Origin: Carallia brachiata
Taxonomy: Eukaryota; Streptophyta; Magnoliopsida; Malpighiales; Rhizophoraceae
Direction of reading: 5' to 3'
NCBI GenBank assembly: GCA_021464245.1
Contig: JADCRB010000026.1
Coordinates: 310,001 to 374,000, forward strand
Length of the DNA stretch: 64,000 nt
Below the pieces are notes generated by a model. That model made no database searches, was not told where the DNA came from, and saw only the letters and a program-made list of their open reading frames with translations. The position numbers and the translations under genes are program-made. This document shows positions 29,006 to 41,030 of the stretch, piece after piece (the stretch's first letter is position 1; every line of letters starts with the position of its first letter).

Positions 29006-29838
29006 ATAAAATAAAAGGCTAATAAGTAGAAGTTCGAACTCTACTCGGTTCCTATGCTTCCCACTCGCAGGAATAGGCTCTCCCTCTTTTAAAAATCCCT
29101 ATAATTGTGTAATCTCTCGTATTTGACCCCAAAAGTTGTCTTGAATTACGGAATTGCCTCTGCCACTAGTTAGTGCAAGTTGCATGAGATGAACCGAGGG
29201 ATTTTTTTTTTTTTTTTTGGAAGTTTCCAAGGCCTACCGTACGCAGACTCAAATTGCATTCCTTTCACCTTCTTCTTCTTCTCCAAACAGATATCCTACA
29301 ACGAAATTCGATTCTGTTCCCTATTATTGAAAACTTTTTAATTGCGGCCCTGAAGTTGTTGATAATTTACGAAATAAGACATTTCAATATTTCATGGATT
29401 GGATTTTGTTGTATCCACTCACGGTATCTCAAGCGGTATCCCGCCGGAACCCGTCGACTTCTCCGGCGGATCCTCACTGGAGCTCGTCGAAACCGACGGA
29501 TTCGATGTTGACAAGTCAAATCCACCGCCGCTAATGGACGACCCCTGGCCCACTCGGCCACCACTGGCAGTTGCGTCCTGAGCTCCGGCTCCACTACTTT
29601 CCGGAGCAAAACCGAGCTGTCTGGCTTCCGCCTCGATCCCATCCAACCCCCCGAACCGGTCCAGTTCGGTGCTTTGAACCGATTGAAATTGGAAATTCCA
29701 CCCGAAATCGCCGAGTATGCTGCGCTCTCTGTCGGCGGAGAAGAAGTAACCGAACCTATCGGAGTCAGCTCCGGCTGACCAGCTTGATTCGCCGCCGGCG
29801 AACTCCGCTTCTGGATCGGGATCCGCTTTACCATCCAT
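26219..29838 (-). CDS. WRKY57: WRKY57-like transcription factor (group IIc), 3 exons
   Basis: Exons 29838-29423, 27992-27849 and 26594-26219 join in frame with GT-AG borders to give 311 aa. WRKYGQK is at residues 172-178. The zinc ligands C192, C197, H221 and H223 give C-X4-C-X23-H-X-H, which is group IIc. Intron 2 splits the Arg codon after NSPFP, the R-type position usual for this group. Outside the domain, the N-terminal LGDFGWNF, the [11 protein letters not shown] stretch before the domain, and the C-terminal DEGLLGDIV match what I remember of Arabidopsis WRKY57. The start at 29838 ([10 protein letters not shown]) was chosen because it fits that protein; an in-frame ATG 36 bases upstream would add 12 residues. 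It is expected to bind W boxes in the nucleus. Arabidopsis WRKY57 is known for drought tolerance and for jasmonate/auxin control of leaf senescence; that role here is inferred from orthology. Confidence 0.94.
28853..29046. repeat. (CA)n and (TA)n microsatellites with a duplicated ~50-bp segment, in WRKY57 intron 1
   Basis: A (CA)n run at 28853-28891 is followed by (TA)n at 28896-28919. A segment with TAAAATAAGAGGCTAATAAG and GAAGTTCGAACTCTACTCG (about 28922-28970) is repeated after a second TA run at 28974-29007 (copy 29008-29046). The whole block lies in the 1430-bp first intron of WRKY57, which runs 27993-29422. Confidence 0.85.
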
Positions 29839-30231
29839 ACAAGCAATCAGAGAGAATTTTGAATTCCCTTGCAAAGCTAAGGCCGGAAGTTAAGCGCACG
29901 ATGATGAGAGTTACAATGAAGAAGAAGAACGAAAACAACGACAAAGAGAGAGGAGAGAGAGAGAGAGAGTGTGAGTGTGTATCTGTGACTGTGTTTAGAG
30001 AGAGAAAATTAGGGTTTTGGAGATAAAAGGAAGGAGAAAGGAAAGGACGCCTTGTTTTTGAACTTTTTGAAGCATTCCGAAAGCTCTGTCTTCTTCTGTC
30101 GCGTCAATGCATAGAATACCAAATCAATTAGTAAAATAAATAAATAAGTAAATAAATACTTTTATTTATTTATTTATTTATTTTTTTTGTTATGGGAAAT
30201 GGAATGGATTGATATTTGATTCTATGGTTGC

Positions 30232-30262
<31 letters not shown>

Positions 30263-30300
30263 AGGTGTGGGAATCGGGATGGGTTGTCAACATGGTAAAT
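29839..30300 (-). promoter_or_regulatory. WRKY57: Presumed WRKY57 leader and proximal promoter
   Basis: Purine-rich on the plus strand: GA runs at 29948-29970 and 30234-30255, so CT-rich in the sense of the gene. This is common in plant 5' leaders. No certain TATA box can be assigned. Confidence 0.35.
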
Positions 30301-33300
30301 AGTAAAGATAGGGCTCATTTTTCCCATTTAAAAAAAAAAAAAGGCAGGGTGGGACCCACGCGCATGAATAAATAGTTTAGATCCTTTTCCCGACATGACA
30401 AGTAAGTAGCCACCATGTTTTCTGTCTCTAGCATCACAGGATCATCATCCATCTCCCCCATTCTTGTAATTTTGGGTTTTTTGCCCCTCAATTTGCTTAG
30501 TCAATGAATGTATGTCCACCATTTGCGGTGTAATGGTTAAGAGGGTTTAATTATCTGAATTTCTTCGGATGGCCAGTGTACTCTAGGGAGGAGGTGCAAC
30601 TTTCTTCCAAAATGCCTACAATTTGAGAGATTTGGGAGCTTTGCTTTCATTGGGATACTTGCTTTGGTATTTTTTTTAGTGTTTTTGGACGTGCTTTCCC
30701 TTCTTCTTATTAATGTAAGATGCTTACCACTAATTATTGTTAAGTTTAGAAAAAAAAGAGTTGTTATTTGCGCGCCAAAAGCACTGATACACGCATCATA
30801 TAACAGTATAGGCTCCACATTTACTTTGTATAGTGCGTGTACAGAGTGTTTTGGTACCTGCAAATCACAATTGCCTTCAAAAAACAAAAAGAAAAAAAAG
30901 AAGTAAGAAGGTCGTAACTTGCTATGCTAAAGTTCTACATTTGATTTTCTACTAAGACATTTAATAAAGTTAAATTTACATGTAAAGAATTTCATTTTTG
31001 GTAGATTATAAGTACCATTTTACTTTCTCATTTTTTGCAGGCCAAAAAAAGAAAATAAATGTATGTCCTGCCACTAGTTGGTAGAGTTAATTTCAAATCC
31101 AAGTTTTAAATTTTAGCCTCTGCCAACTAAAAAATGAAATGCATGTCCTTACATATCTTACGCCTTCGAGTTTTGCTTGCTCACCATCTGGTCGCCAATC
31201 GTGAGGTTCAACGATAAAGAAAGTGTTGGATACATCGGCGGGTTCTCTCTTTAGCTAACAAACTCAAAGACACTATATATGTTTGTTTAGGTGTTTCAAC
31301 TTTCTTAGACAAATTCTATCGCCAATTGTGAGTGGTACTATATAACAACTTGTTGTGGGCATGGTGGTTGTAGCAATTCTTAGCTAGGGCCTCATGCTAT
31401 GTATATATTTGTACGTCCTTGTTGTTTCTAGGGAACAATATGGGGCTGCCCTTCTTCTGATATTTTTGAGCATATACATCAATGACTGGACCACGAACTG
31501 GACCTTTTAGTTTTGTATAATTTCCCCTGTAAAATCCTTTTTCTTTTTTTTTTCTTTTTTTTGGGTAATGTGAAAAAACCCACAAGTGGGTGAAAACCCT
31601 CGGGAAATCTCTCTCTCTCTCTCTCTCTCTCCTTCTCTTGTTGTTCAAAAGTCTCTAGGCCCTCCCCCTGATGTTCTCTTTTCATGTTCTATACAAGGAC
31701 TTTGACATCTTTCGCAGAAACAAATGATAATAAGAAAGAAAAAGAAGGAAAAAGAGAAAAAGTAAAGGAAGAGAGATGGTCCTAAGCAAAATAATAGTAG
31801 CCCATTGGAGAAGGGTAACCATTGACCAGTAACTAAATAATAATATAATATATGATAGCTTCTTCTTACTTTGATTTAATAATACACACTAGATAGGAAA
31901 GAAGATAAAAAAGAGACAGATGGTCATAAGCTAAACAAGTGGTTGGTGCAATGCTTTGTTGTGTGTTCTTATCAGTGTCATAATTAATTGGTGATGGAAA
32001 GAGTTGGTCTCTTTAGCAATTTGATATGTAGGTTGTGGCCCACCAATACAGCGATTGATGTTGACGATAGAACTAAAATTTTTGGGATGTCATTAATTCT
32101 AATTCATTCAAATATGAAAGGATGCAATCTCTTTAATTTCAGAGCAAATTGGGCATTTGAAATGATGATTCATAATCATAGGTGCATTCAAAAGGTTAAT
32201 GGTGATAATTAAACAGCTGAAATATATATATATATTGTCACATTCATGAATTTGGAATGGATCATCCATAGTCTTATGCAAAGAATTACAGTAAAAAGCT
32301 TGAGCTTCCCTCATCAATAATTGATTTAATTATTCCAAGGCTCTATAAATAAACACGGGATTCCATGTCTGGGGGACGTAACTGACTATATATGCCGAAT
32401 ATATCTTTTCTCTTGTTTAATTAGATGAGAAAGTTAGAGTGACAACCCACAAAATTATTATAGAGAATTGTGTCCTTTTTTTCGTACACAGTAAATAAAG
32501 TTTGTTATACTTAATTATTAGAGTAACACGCTTTCAAAACTCAATAAGAGTTATTAAGTCATACTCACAACTATACAAAATTGGTGGTACTTATATGCCT
32601 TTTCTCTTGGCTTAGGGGTCTCTTTGTGAGCATATTGGGAGCTAGGACAGTCTCCATGTATATATTATATACATCAAATTCTGAGACAAGGCTCAAAAGC
32701 TAATTATGTTGATGCAATTTTATTTTTCTGATGAATTAAACAAACTGATAAATAAAGTTGATGCAAAATTTTATTTTTTGTTGTCTAGTCACTTATCTGT
32801 TTATTCTCCTACAAATAAAAAATGAATTGTACTTTGACAAATAATTTACTGAAAATTTGAGGAAGCTATGAACAAAAGTATTTTCCAACGTAGTCCCGCC
32901 ATGCGTAGTCCTAGTTTAGACGTGGAACAATATTGTCCTTCCATTTCAATTGTAATGATTCGATCATTATTTGCTTACAAATGTAGGCATTCAGTACGTA
33001 GGAGAAATTATTATAGTTAGGTTGATCAATAATTGAGTCGTTTATGATCTTGTATGGTATATGATAACAGTATATGAATTAAGTAGTTTTGCACATTCGA
33101 TTTGAGCATAACAGCCTGATATTTGGAAACATCAATGGTTGTGATTATTTTGACCATTATATCGGGACAGTCAATACATATATATACCTTGACCTTTGAG
33201 CACCAAGTTAATTACGTCATCAATCGGTCGCCAAAGTTAATTGTCCAGTCTATATGAGGCATATAATCTAAATTATGTGATTGGCAATTGAAATCCAAAA

Positions 33301-35185
33301 TTGAGTAAAATTTAAAATTTACCATTCGAGTCTTATCAAATCATAATTGTTCATTAGCGTAATCCTAATTTTTTTTGGTGGTCATTAGTAATCTTAATGC
33401 CTAGATTAGATTATGATATAAAATTGCTTATAGAGTCTATAATCTCCATTTAGATAACTTTATCTTTTATCATACTAGAGAAATTAAGAGTAGAATTACT
33501 ACTTAAAATTTGATCTATCATGATCTATCATGATACGTGAACGCCATGTTAAAGAAAAAAATTGTCTTGTAAATGAAAATTACATACAGAAAAACATGGC
33601 AATTATGTATTGGTTTATTGAATTAAACAAAAGAAAAATGAAAAAAAAAGAATTTCTCAAACATGGTGGGATTTTCATGTCTAATTTTAAATCTTCTTGT
33701 TCTACATAATATTTGCCATATTGTTTAGCTCCACAGAGGCAATATATACTTTGTTGATTATTACTATTAGCACACGTTTTTGTAAATATTCGAGCAAGTT
33801 CTTGAACGCGTTATAGTGAAACGGCCAAGAGAAAAAGGACAAAAGAAAAGGGGCGAAAAGTATTAGATATTATATTTAATTTATTCGGTGATAAAAATGA
33901 AAAATGAGGAGTGGTGGTTTATAACCTTGTGAAGGAATATTTCAATTTTGCATTTAAAGAAAACGTGAAATAATCGAATAATTATGATATTTTTTTTTGT
34001 ATAAATTTAACTTTATTATTTAACCCTATAAAAATTCGAACACGTGATTTTTTAACGAATCCAAATCTCCAAATTAGCTCAACACATAAGCAGTAGTATT
34101 AAATATTATCTTCATACACGAGGATTTGCGTGGTAATGGATATTATTAAAGAAAAATTAACTATTCTTTTTTGGTTCGCCGAAAGGACAAAGTACTTTGA
34201 GAGAGAGAAAGAAAAGATTTAGAGAGATTGTGGGGACTGATTCGAATCTCTTTACAAATAAGCTAACTTGATATTTAAGCAAGAACATCATTTTCACCGA
34301 ACTTCATGCCAAATCCCTTCTATTATTTATTAAAAAGAATCAGAGTCTCAAAAGAGAGGACAATATCAATATGTTTTCCTGTGAATTGCTACACCATAAG
34401 CAAAGATACTTCACCACTTTCAACCGTTCAAGATTGTAGAATTTTGCTTGATCAAAACGAAAGTAGGGTGGCGATTGGCTAGTGAGTTACAACTGGGAGA
34501 GAGACCATCTAATTGTCCACTTGTGTCCCGTACATATTCGAAGCAATTGGTTCATGTGATGTGGTCTTTTATGTCACCTCGTTGAATCTTCTATACTTTG
34601 AACGATGGGATAGGACTTCGGAAGTGAGAATATCGGATCACATTCACATGGTGGCAATCAGTGTGGCTTTTTTATTAGAGGCATCTTGAATAAATATTCT
34701 TGATACGTTATGAGATTTTATTGTTGTTTTTTTTTCTTTTTTTGTGATTTCCTTTACTGTGGCTTCTCTTTTGCCCTTTTATAATATTGTATTCTTATTA
34801 ATATAATTTGCTCCACTCATTTATAACAAAAAAACAAAAATACACTCGAACACAGAACATTACAGATGGGAAGTAGTTAGAGTGCAATCGATCGATTGAT
34901 TTGTATAATCAAAATTAATAATAATAACAAATATAAACATAATTTGAAAAATAATTAAAATTTATTTTAATTAAAACTAAAATGCCTTATCATTAATTTG
35001 TGATGACATGATAGTTGATAGTTGATGAGACACAATTTTTTTAATATGGTACTTTGTTAATTGTCACATCAACTTACTTAACAGAAAAAGTGACGGAAGG
35101 ATGAAATTCATATAATAAAAGTAACGTAGTGGACTGATTTTTACAAAAAATTGTGATGGGTCAAAATCAATAAAATGCCAAAGTT
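30301..35185. other. Intergenic, no gene seen
   Basis: AT-rich with a (CT)n microsatellite at 31608-31632, poly-T tracts near 31540-31560 and short chance ORFs. A mildly open region at 30537-30906 on both strands resembles no family. No RNA gene or defined repeat was recognised. Confidence 0.45.
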
Positions 35186-35943
35186 TATGCTCTGTTTGTT
35201 TACCAGTTAGAATAGGAAAAGAAAAGAAAAAACATTATTTCCCACGTTTGGGAAGATGAGAGGAAAAACTGTACAACACCATCTGTCAAACTGTCACATC
35301 AAGTGAAGAAAGTGGAAAAAAAAAATCAGTAAAGTGAGATTATTTTTTTTAACAAAAAAATTACCTAAATACCCTATCTCTACATCCCAACCACAAAATC
35401 CAATTATTTTAGATTATAAATTCAGCTAAATTTTTTTATGAGTTAAAATAAATTTTATAATTTTTTTAACGTATATTAGAAATTTTTATATACCTATTCA
35501 GTACTAATATAACATATAATTTATTAATGGAACAACAAATGCTGTCTACCCACGTTAGAGAACAGCCAAAAAAATTTTTACAAAGAAAAGAAGAAGACAT
35601 GATGACGTGACTAGAGGGAAAAAAAAAACCAAATCAGCATGGATGAGGTGGCCAACGTGCATTTACAACATAGATTTACTAACTATAGTGCAACAAGTGG
35701 CACAAAAAGTTAAAAAATGATTATTCAAGTCAATAGGACTAATATGGTAATTTTACATATTATTACTTTTTCATACAATCCAAACATATCAATTCACTTT
35801 CTAATCATTTTCTTTCCTACATAATCATAATCTATCCAAATAACGGATTTATTCACTTTTATGTCTCACAACTTTCTTATCAAATCACTTTCTTTCTCAT
35901 CACTTTCTTTCCCATCAAATTCTTACAATCCAAACAGACTATT
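35186..35943. mobile_element. Candidate TIR element, ~750 bp
   Basis: CTCTGTTTGTTTACC at about 35190 is matched inverted by GTCTGTTTGGATTG at the far end (about 35926-35940). Inside both ends are runs of GAAAAGAAAA or AAGAAAGTGAT type words in inverted orientation. The right half has internal repeats of TCACTTTCTTTC. Non-coding. The short terminal match and unclear target duplication keep this tentative. Confidence 0.45.
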
Positions 35944-37195
35944 AGGGTAAATTTTACCTTTGTTCCTTTTAACTTTGACAATTGAGATATTTTGTCAAGC
36001 ACCCTAGTCCTGGTTTGCTCGCATAATTGAAGAGAGATTATATAACAAGTTTCAAAGTAACCACCGAATAACTAAAAAAGGCAATCTTACTCGTACTCGT
36101 GGGGGTTTACCCATACTCGCTCTTAACGGGTACAATTTTAAAGGCTTTTGATCAGATAATAGGAATCTCCAGCTTGTTTTCTATATTTTTCAGTGATTAC
36201 AAAAATGATCCCCATTTTCATACCCTTCTCGTACTGCCCCAATTAATTTTTTATTTTTATATTTTTTTTATTCTCCTTCAAAAACCTAATTATGAAGAGA
36301 TGGATATATTGAGTAAAAGCTTCTAGGCCTTTTTTTCTCCTCTGTATTGCTGAAAACATATAAATTTTCCTTTTTTATGTATGATATTTCTTGTTTTTCC
36401 CCTATTGCCTACTTGATAAACTGACACTTGTATGGGGAAAATCGCAACTGCCTCCTCTTGGATCTGATGAGCTAAAACCCTATTCTCTGGATATTAGTTA
36501 ATTGACAACTGTCTAGTGATCTGTGTATACATTGATTGTCTATTTTATTGAAAGAAATAAATTACTAGAATTGCAATGTTTTTTTGGCCCTTTGTTTTTC
36601 TACCTTGGTCTTTTCATTTTTTTGGTATAAACACAAATGAATTTTCTTTTTGGTTCTAGCAACACATGAATTTTTCTCATCTAAATTTTGAGAAAAACAC
36701 ACATCTATTATTTCAAGATGTTTGCAATACAGATGCAGGTGTCTGTATGTGTGAGCCTTTTTTATTTGTGATGCTTTGATTTTTATTTATGTGAGTTATT
36801 TATGATGTGCGTGTTCATTGATTTTATGGAGAGAATATGTTGACATGATTTTTGATCAGCCATATAATCTTTATTTTCTTCATGACAATTTTTTAATGGA
36901 GCAGTGAAGGTTTGAACTCCCATTCTCACCCCTTCAAATCCCTTTAAGTGCCTGTGGTGTCCATCTTGATAAAGGCTCTTTTTTTTGGATTAATAGATAA
37001 AAAAAATCATCAATTTTGTATAAAGTAATAAATTTAGCACTAATTTTAAAAAATAACAATTTATTCTCCTTAAAATTTTTTTGTAACAAATCTATCATAT
37101 TGTGATATCTATGAATAAAATCTATTTGTTTCGATATAAAAAATGAATCTAGTCCACGACACAGATAAATAGTTTTTGAAAGTTACTTATTAAGC
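35944..37195. other. Intergenic, no gene seen
   Basis: AT-rich DNA with chance ORFs. The stretch from about 36985 has an ATCAATTTTGTATAAA word shared with the left end of the MULE-like element at 61344, so it may be a fragment of the same family. Confidence 0.4.
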
Positions 37196-37302
37196 TTAAA
37201 ATAGTTTAATCAAAAGTTATCCTATAATATTTTATTATATAATGTTATTAAATTCCCTATTATAAGCAAGTATTAAAAGTAAGGAGCAAGTTTAAAACTG
37301 GT

Positions 37303-38972
37303 TGATATGTCCAATATTTATATAAAAATTACGTGCAATTTTGTGTGTAATTTGAGATTTATTTATGTAAATACTGTGTATTTTGGTGAATTTTACTTTA
37401 GTTGTATATTCTATGTTTTGTAGAATGAACAGACGCAACTAAAGTATTTGAAGCAAATTTCGAGGACCCATCAGGTTTGGAGAGCGTTGATGATCAAAGA
37501 GTTGGTTCGTGGACCTATTAGATCGAGAGAGAGAGTTGGAAATGAGCTAAAACCCAAAATAACAGAACCAAAACTCAATTGGAAAACCAATTTGGAGTTA
37601 AGAAGATAGTGTAGAAAATTGAGAAAAAAAGCCTCATGGGGCCAACTCTGGTCCTAGAACCTATTAGAGAAAAGGCTATCTTCGGTTCCTCTAGTTCCAA
37701 CGCGGTTTGGTTCAATTTAGGTAGATTTTCCAACTTTGAGTACTATTCAATTTTTTAGTCATACCATATTCTACGTATATCAGAATTGAGCGATTCTTAA
37801 ATCAAATTAGCAATAAGAGATAGGGCTACAACTTTTATACTTTGACCAAGTTTTAATTCAATTTTTAAAAGAGTGAAAATCAAGTCGAATATTAAAGGTC
37901 AAAATTATTCAAAATTTTGGAATTATTTTTCTTGCTCTGATTAGAAATGTTTATGTCTTTCAACTACAACTTTTAAGTATATTAAAATCCCATGTGTGCA
38001 AAGGCAAAGAGGGGTTTTTAGGAGTCTTCAATAAGTTCTAGAGAACAAAACAAAGCTACAAAGAAGAGAGAATGTAAAAAACACGAAGATGAAACGTAGG
38101 GCTTCACACTATCTATGGTTTACACTGAGTTTTTTTATTATTTCTCTTTCTTTATAACTTTTTATCAATTGAACACTATTATTTTTGTGGTTTTTAGCGT
38201 GGTATGCTAAAACTCTAAGTTATGGCAAAAGATATAGCCTAGCTTATGGGGTTAGATTATTTAACTTTCATTTATGATTTAACTTATTCTCTTAATTTTT
38301 CATTTACATATTTGTTGGAGAATATTGATTTGATTTATCTTTTCTGAGTTTAAAGATGCTTTTATGATTGGTTACTATAGAAGTAGTCTTTGGATTATGT
38401 TGAGATCCGCAGATGAGACATTAACTGTGCTCTAGGTAAATGAGATATTAACTGCGTTTTAGGTAGATGAACATGCAAATTTTGAAATTGAGAGATGAGA
38501 GATTTGTATGACACCAATTTTTTTTTTATTTTTAATAGGCTTAAACCCATTTTCATGTGAGTTCGAAAGAAGATTGCAAGTAAGTTAGGTACGACTTAAC
38601 TACTCTAGAGAGAGTAAAAGTTAGAGTAATAGAAATAACATTCAAATCACAAAACTCATAAAATTAATATAGTTTGTCTCCTACTAGGGGAAACACTAAA
38701 CCTTAGTCTTATATTAATTTAGAAAACCTCAGTTTTTGATTTCGTTTGCTAGTTCTTTTTTGTTGAACTAAATAATATTATTTAATTGCTTTTAATTATT
38801 CTCTAATTCATTTTTAAATTGGAATTTTAGTTCAGTTGAATTTGGTTCTAATTTAATTAATTTTTACAAATCTTAATTAGATTCTGTTCCTTGTGAGTTC
38901 AATGCTTGGAATATTTGTCAGCAATTTTATTATTATAATCAACCTTATATACTTGCAGGATTTACCTAACCA
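37303..38972. mobile_element. Probable solo LTR, 1670 bp
   Basis: The unit begins TGATATGTCC and ends CCTAACCA, so it has TG...CA termini. It is bordered by CTGGT (37298-37302) and TTGGT (38973-38977), a 5-bp target duplication with one mismatch. The flanks on both sides align with continuous sequence in the paralogous duplicate at 41611-41790, where the corresponding site reads TTGCTAAC with no insert. No RT, gag or second LTR is visible, which fits a solo LTR left by recombination. At this length a Ty3/gypsy element (Athila-like perhaps) is a guess. Confidence 0.65.
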
Positions 38973-39407
38973 TTGGTAACATTTAGTGATATATGAAATG
39001 TCATTTTCCAATTAGATTGACTATTTATAAGCAACTATATCAAATACGTTAATTTTTAGTAATAAATTACCTATGCTATTTTATTATATAATGTTATTAA
39101 ATTGCCTATTATAGGCAAATACTATACATAGGGAGCATAATGTGAACATAAGTAAAACTTAGAAATGTAGTTATCCTCCGATTAGACTAACCATTTATAA
39201 ACAACTATATTAAGAAGGTTAATTTTTCCCAAATGAGTTTCTAAAGTTCTTTCTCTACTCCACGGTTTCCTGATATTCTTGCCAAATTAATAAAGTGATA
39301 AGGAGATAAGATTGCAATCCACGTTATAACATCAGTGGGGTTGGATAAGCAAGTCAAAACCACTCTAAGGAGCTATAAATACCGTTAAGTATAGTTGTAC
39401 AACTAGC

Positions 39408-39415
39408 TATAAAAG
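39408..39415 (+). promoter_or_regulatory. TATA box of the S-protein homologue
   Basis: TATAAAAG, 62 bases before the ATG at 39477. The same element, TATAAAAAG, sits at 42156-42164 in front of the pseudogene copy, inside otherwise aligned sequence. Confidence 0.6.
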
Positions 39416-39476
39416 GGGAACAAATGCTCATAATCCAAAAGCATCACCTGCTTCAAAACAAAAGCAATTCAAAATA

Positions 39477-39893
39477 ATGGGTGCTCGCTTCATGCTGTTG
39501 ATTTTTTTTCTTGTCTTCACTTCATGTGCAAATCGAGTCATGTGTTGGAATACCGTGTTTGATCGTTACACAGTTGTTATCCGCAGTGAATTAAAATATG
39601 ACCCTCTCAATCTTCATTGTTGGTCTAGGGATGACGATCTTGGATACCATACACTTTTCATTGGCGATCATTATGATTTTGGTTTTCACCCTGCTCTCTT
39701 TGGACATACCCGATTTTGGTGCAATTTCACCTTTGGTGATAATAGGGGTGGTGAATTTAGAATCTGGTGGTGGGGAACCAACTTTCTGAAGTCGTGTGGA
39801 AAATCTTGCCAATGCACTTGGGCAACAAGAGATGACGGCCTTTACTTGTTTGATGCTCCTTCAGGACAATATTTGAGGCATTATGATTGGTGA
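39477..39893 (+). CDS. Plant self-incompatibility S1-family protein (S-protein homologue)
   Basis: Intronless, 138 aa, the usual size for this family. Residues 1 to about 23 form a hydrophobic signal peptide (core FMLLIFFLVF), so the product should be secreted. The mature part carries the SPH pattern: an LHCW block with Cys48, a DDLGYHTL block followed by a YDFGFHP block, RFWCNF with Cys82, a Trp run in FRIWWWG, then Cys107/111/113 and a C-terminal YLFDAP. Family members are small secreted proteins; the founder is the Papaver pistil S determinant, while most homologues in other plants have unknown roles in reproductive or other tissues. A TATA box lies 62 bases upstream. A decayed tandem copy follows 2.3 kb downstream. 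No function in self-incompatibility should be assumed. Confidence 0.93.
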   Translation: MGARFMLLIFFLVFTSCANRVMCWNTVFDRYTVVIRSELKYDPLNLHCWSRDDDLGYHTLFIGDHYDFGFHPALFGHTRFWCNFTFGDNRGGEFRIWWWGTNFLKSCGKSCQCTWATRDDGLYLFDAPSGQYLRHYDW

Positions 39894-40914
39894 CAGAAGG
39901 TAATATGTTGGTGTCCTTCAATAAGTTTGTTCTTTTTGCTGCCTCTAAAATAATCTCATTTAAGTCTTGTGGTAAAAAATAAAGCGACCAAAATATTTTA
40001 TTATTTTGCAACCAAAGAAAGAAAACAAATAACATCTCTTGTTATCTATCTTGTAACCCTCTCCTTTGTCTCTTCTCTCTTCTCTCTTCTCTCGTGTCTA
40101 TGCACGCAACAATTACCATTTTCTTATTTTGAGCAAATGATTTGTATGAGCTTAATATCGCAATCCACCTATGCACTTCTACAATCTAACGACTAATTTC
40201 TGGAATACCAAATAATAATTCAAATTATGTATTGTTATCATTAAGTTTGAATTAGGGGGATCGAGAAAAAAATTTTAGGGGGGACAAATTTTATATGTAA
40301 AACTATGATTATAAAGTTAATTTATAAGATGAAAAATAAAAAATTAATGTAATTTTTTTAGTAATAAATATTATAGTTGTAATATTTTCAAATTATTTTT
40401 TTATTTTTTATGTAATCTAATTTTTTTTTTTACATAAGTAATAATTCAATCATTTTATCATTTATCTCTCATGTGATTGTACAATATATTCTTTATAATA
40501 TTTATTGTAGAAAAGAATTTTGGTATAACTATTGCAACTGATAAAATTAAAGTGAATTTATAAATAAATATATGTTTAGATATTCTATGTGTTTTTAGAT
40601 TTTTTTTTTAATGTCCATTGATAATAATTTGTTTCATTAAAGATAAAATATTTTTTGAAAGCCTGTATGAAAAAAAGAAAAATTTATTTAAATAATTTTG
40701 ACAAAATAAAATGAAATTAAAAAAAGTAACTCAGTGCGCGAGACTCTTACATTTAATAAATTTTAATTTAAAAAGTAAGCTCAAAAAGATGCATTTAAAA
40801 GAAAACAAAAAAGCAGTTGTAAAAACAAAGAAAGAAGAAAGGAAGTTTAACCTAGAAAAAAAAAAAAAAGGAAGCATTTGACAAAAAAAAGAAAGCAAAA
40901 ATACAATAAAAAAA
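39894..40914. other. 3' flank of the S-protein homologue and AT-rich spacer
   Basis: 39894-40185 is the duplicated 3' flank, with CT-rich text at 40070-40095. 40186-40914 is AT-rich with poly-A and poly-T tracts and no gene. Confidence 0.5.
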
Positions 40915-41030
40915 AACCCATAAAAGCAACAGAAATGAGTCCGCAAGTCTTAAACCATAGACTTTGAGAGCAACGTGCCAGAGGGGCATTATGCCCCTCT
41001 GCCACTAGGCTAAACGGTATATTTGGCTAT
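40915..41030 (-). mobile_element. tRNA-derived SINE candidate with internal palindrome
   Basis: Minus strand reads TTTAGCCTAGTGGCAGAGG (A-box type), then a perfect hairpin at 40979-41001, then GGTTTAAGACTTGC (degenerate B box) about 50 bases later. The spacing suits a tRNA-derived SINE head. Poly-A-like text continues downstream on the minus strand. A functional tRNA is unlikely because no acceptor stem can be paired. Confidence 0.45.

Larger units (their letters stand above)
37196..40185. repeat. S-protein-homologue locus duplication, copy A
   Basis: Apart from the inserted LTR, this segment aligns with 41600-42945: the TATTTTATTATATAATGTTA blocks upstream, the promoter, the coding region and the 3' flank (TCCTTCAATAAGTTTGTTC, then CTCTTCTCTCTTCTC and TATGAGCTTAAT). 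A shorter subrepeat with GCCTATTATAGGC-like text occurs twice per copy (near 37230 and 39095 here; near 41640 and 41815 in copy B). Confidence 0.8.

Noticed and set aside
29367..30026. Other long frames over WRKY57 exon 1 on both strands (159 and 151 codons)
   Set aside because: GC-rich coding DNA keeps several frames open. Only the frame from 29838 splices into the WRKY domain.
37303..38972. A complete LTR retrotransposon
   Set aside because: No reverse transcriptase, gag or second LTR is present. The unit fits a solo LTR.
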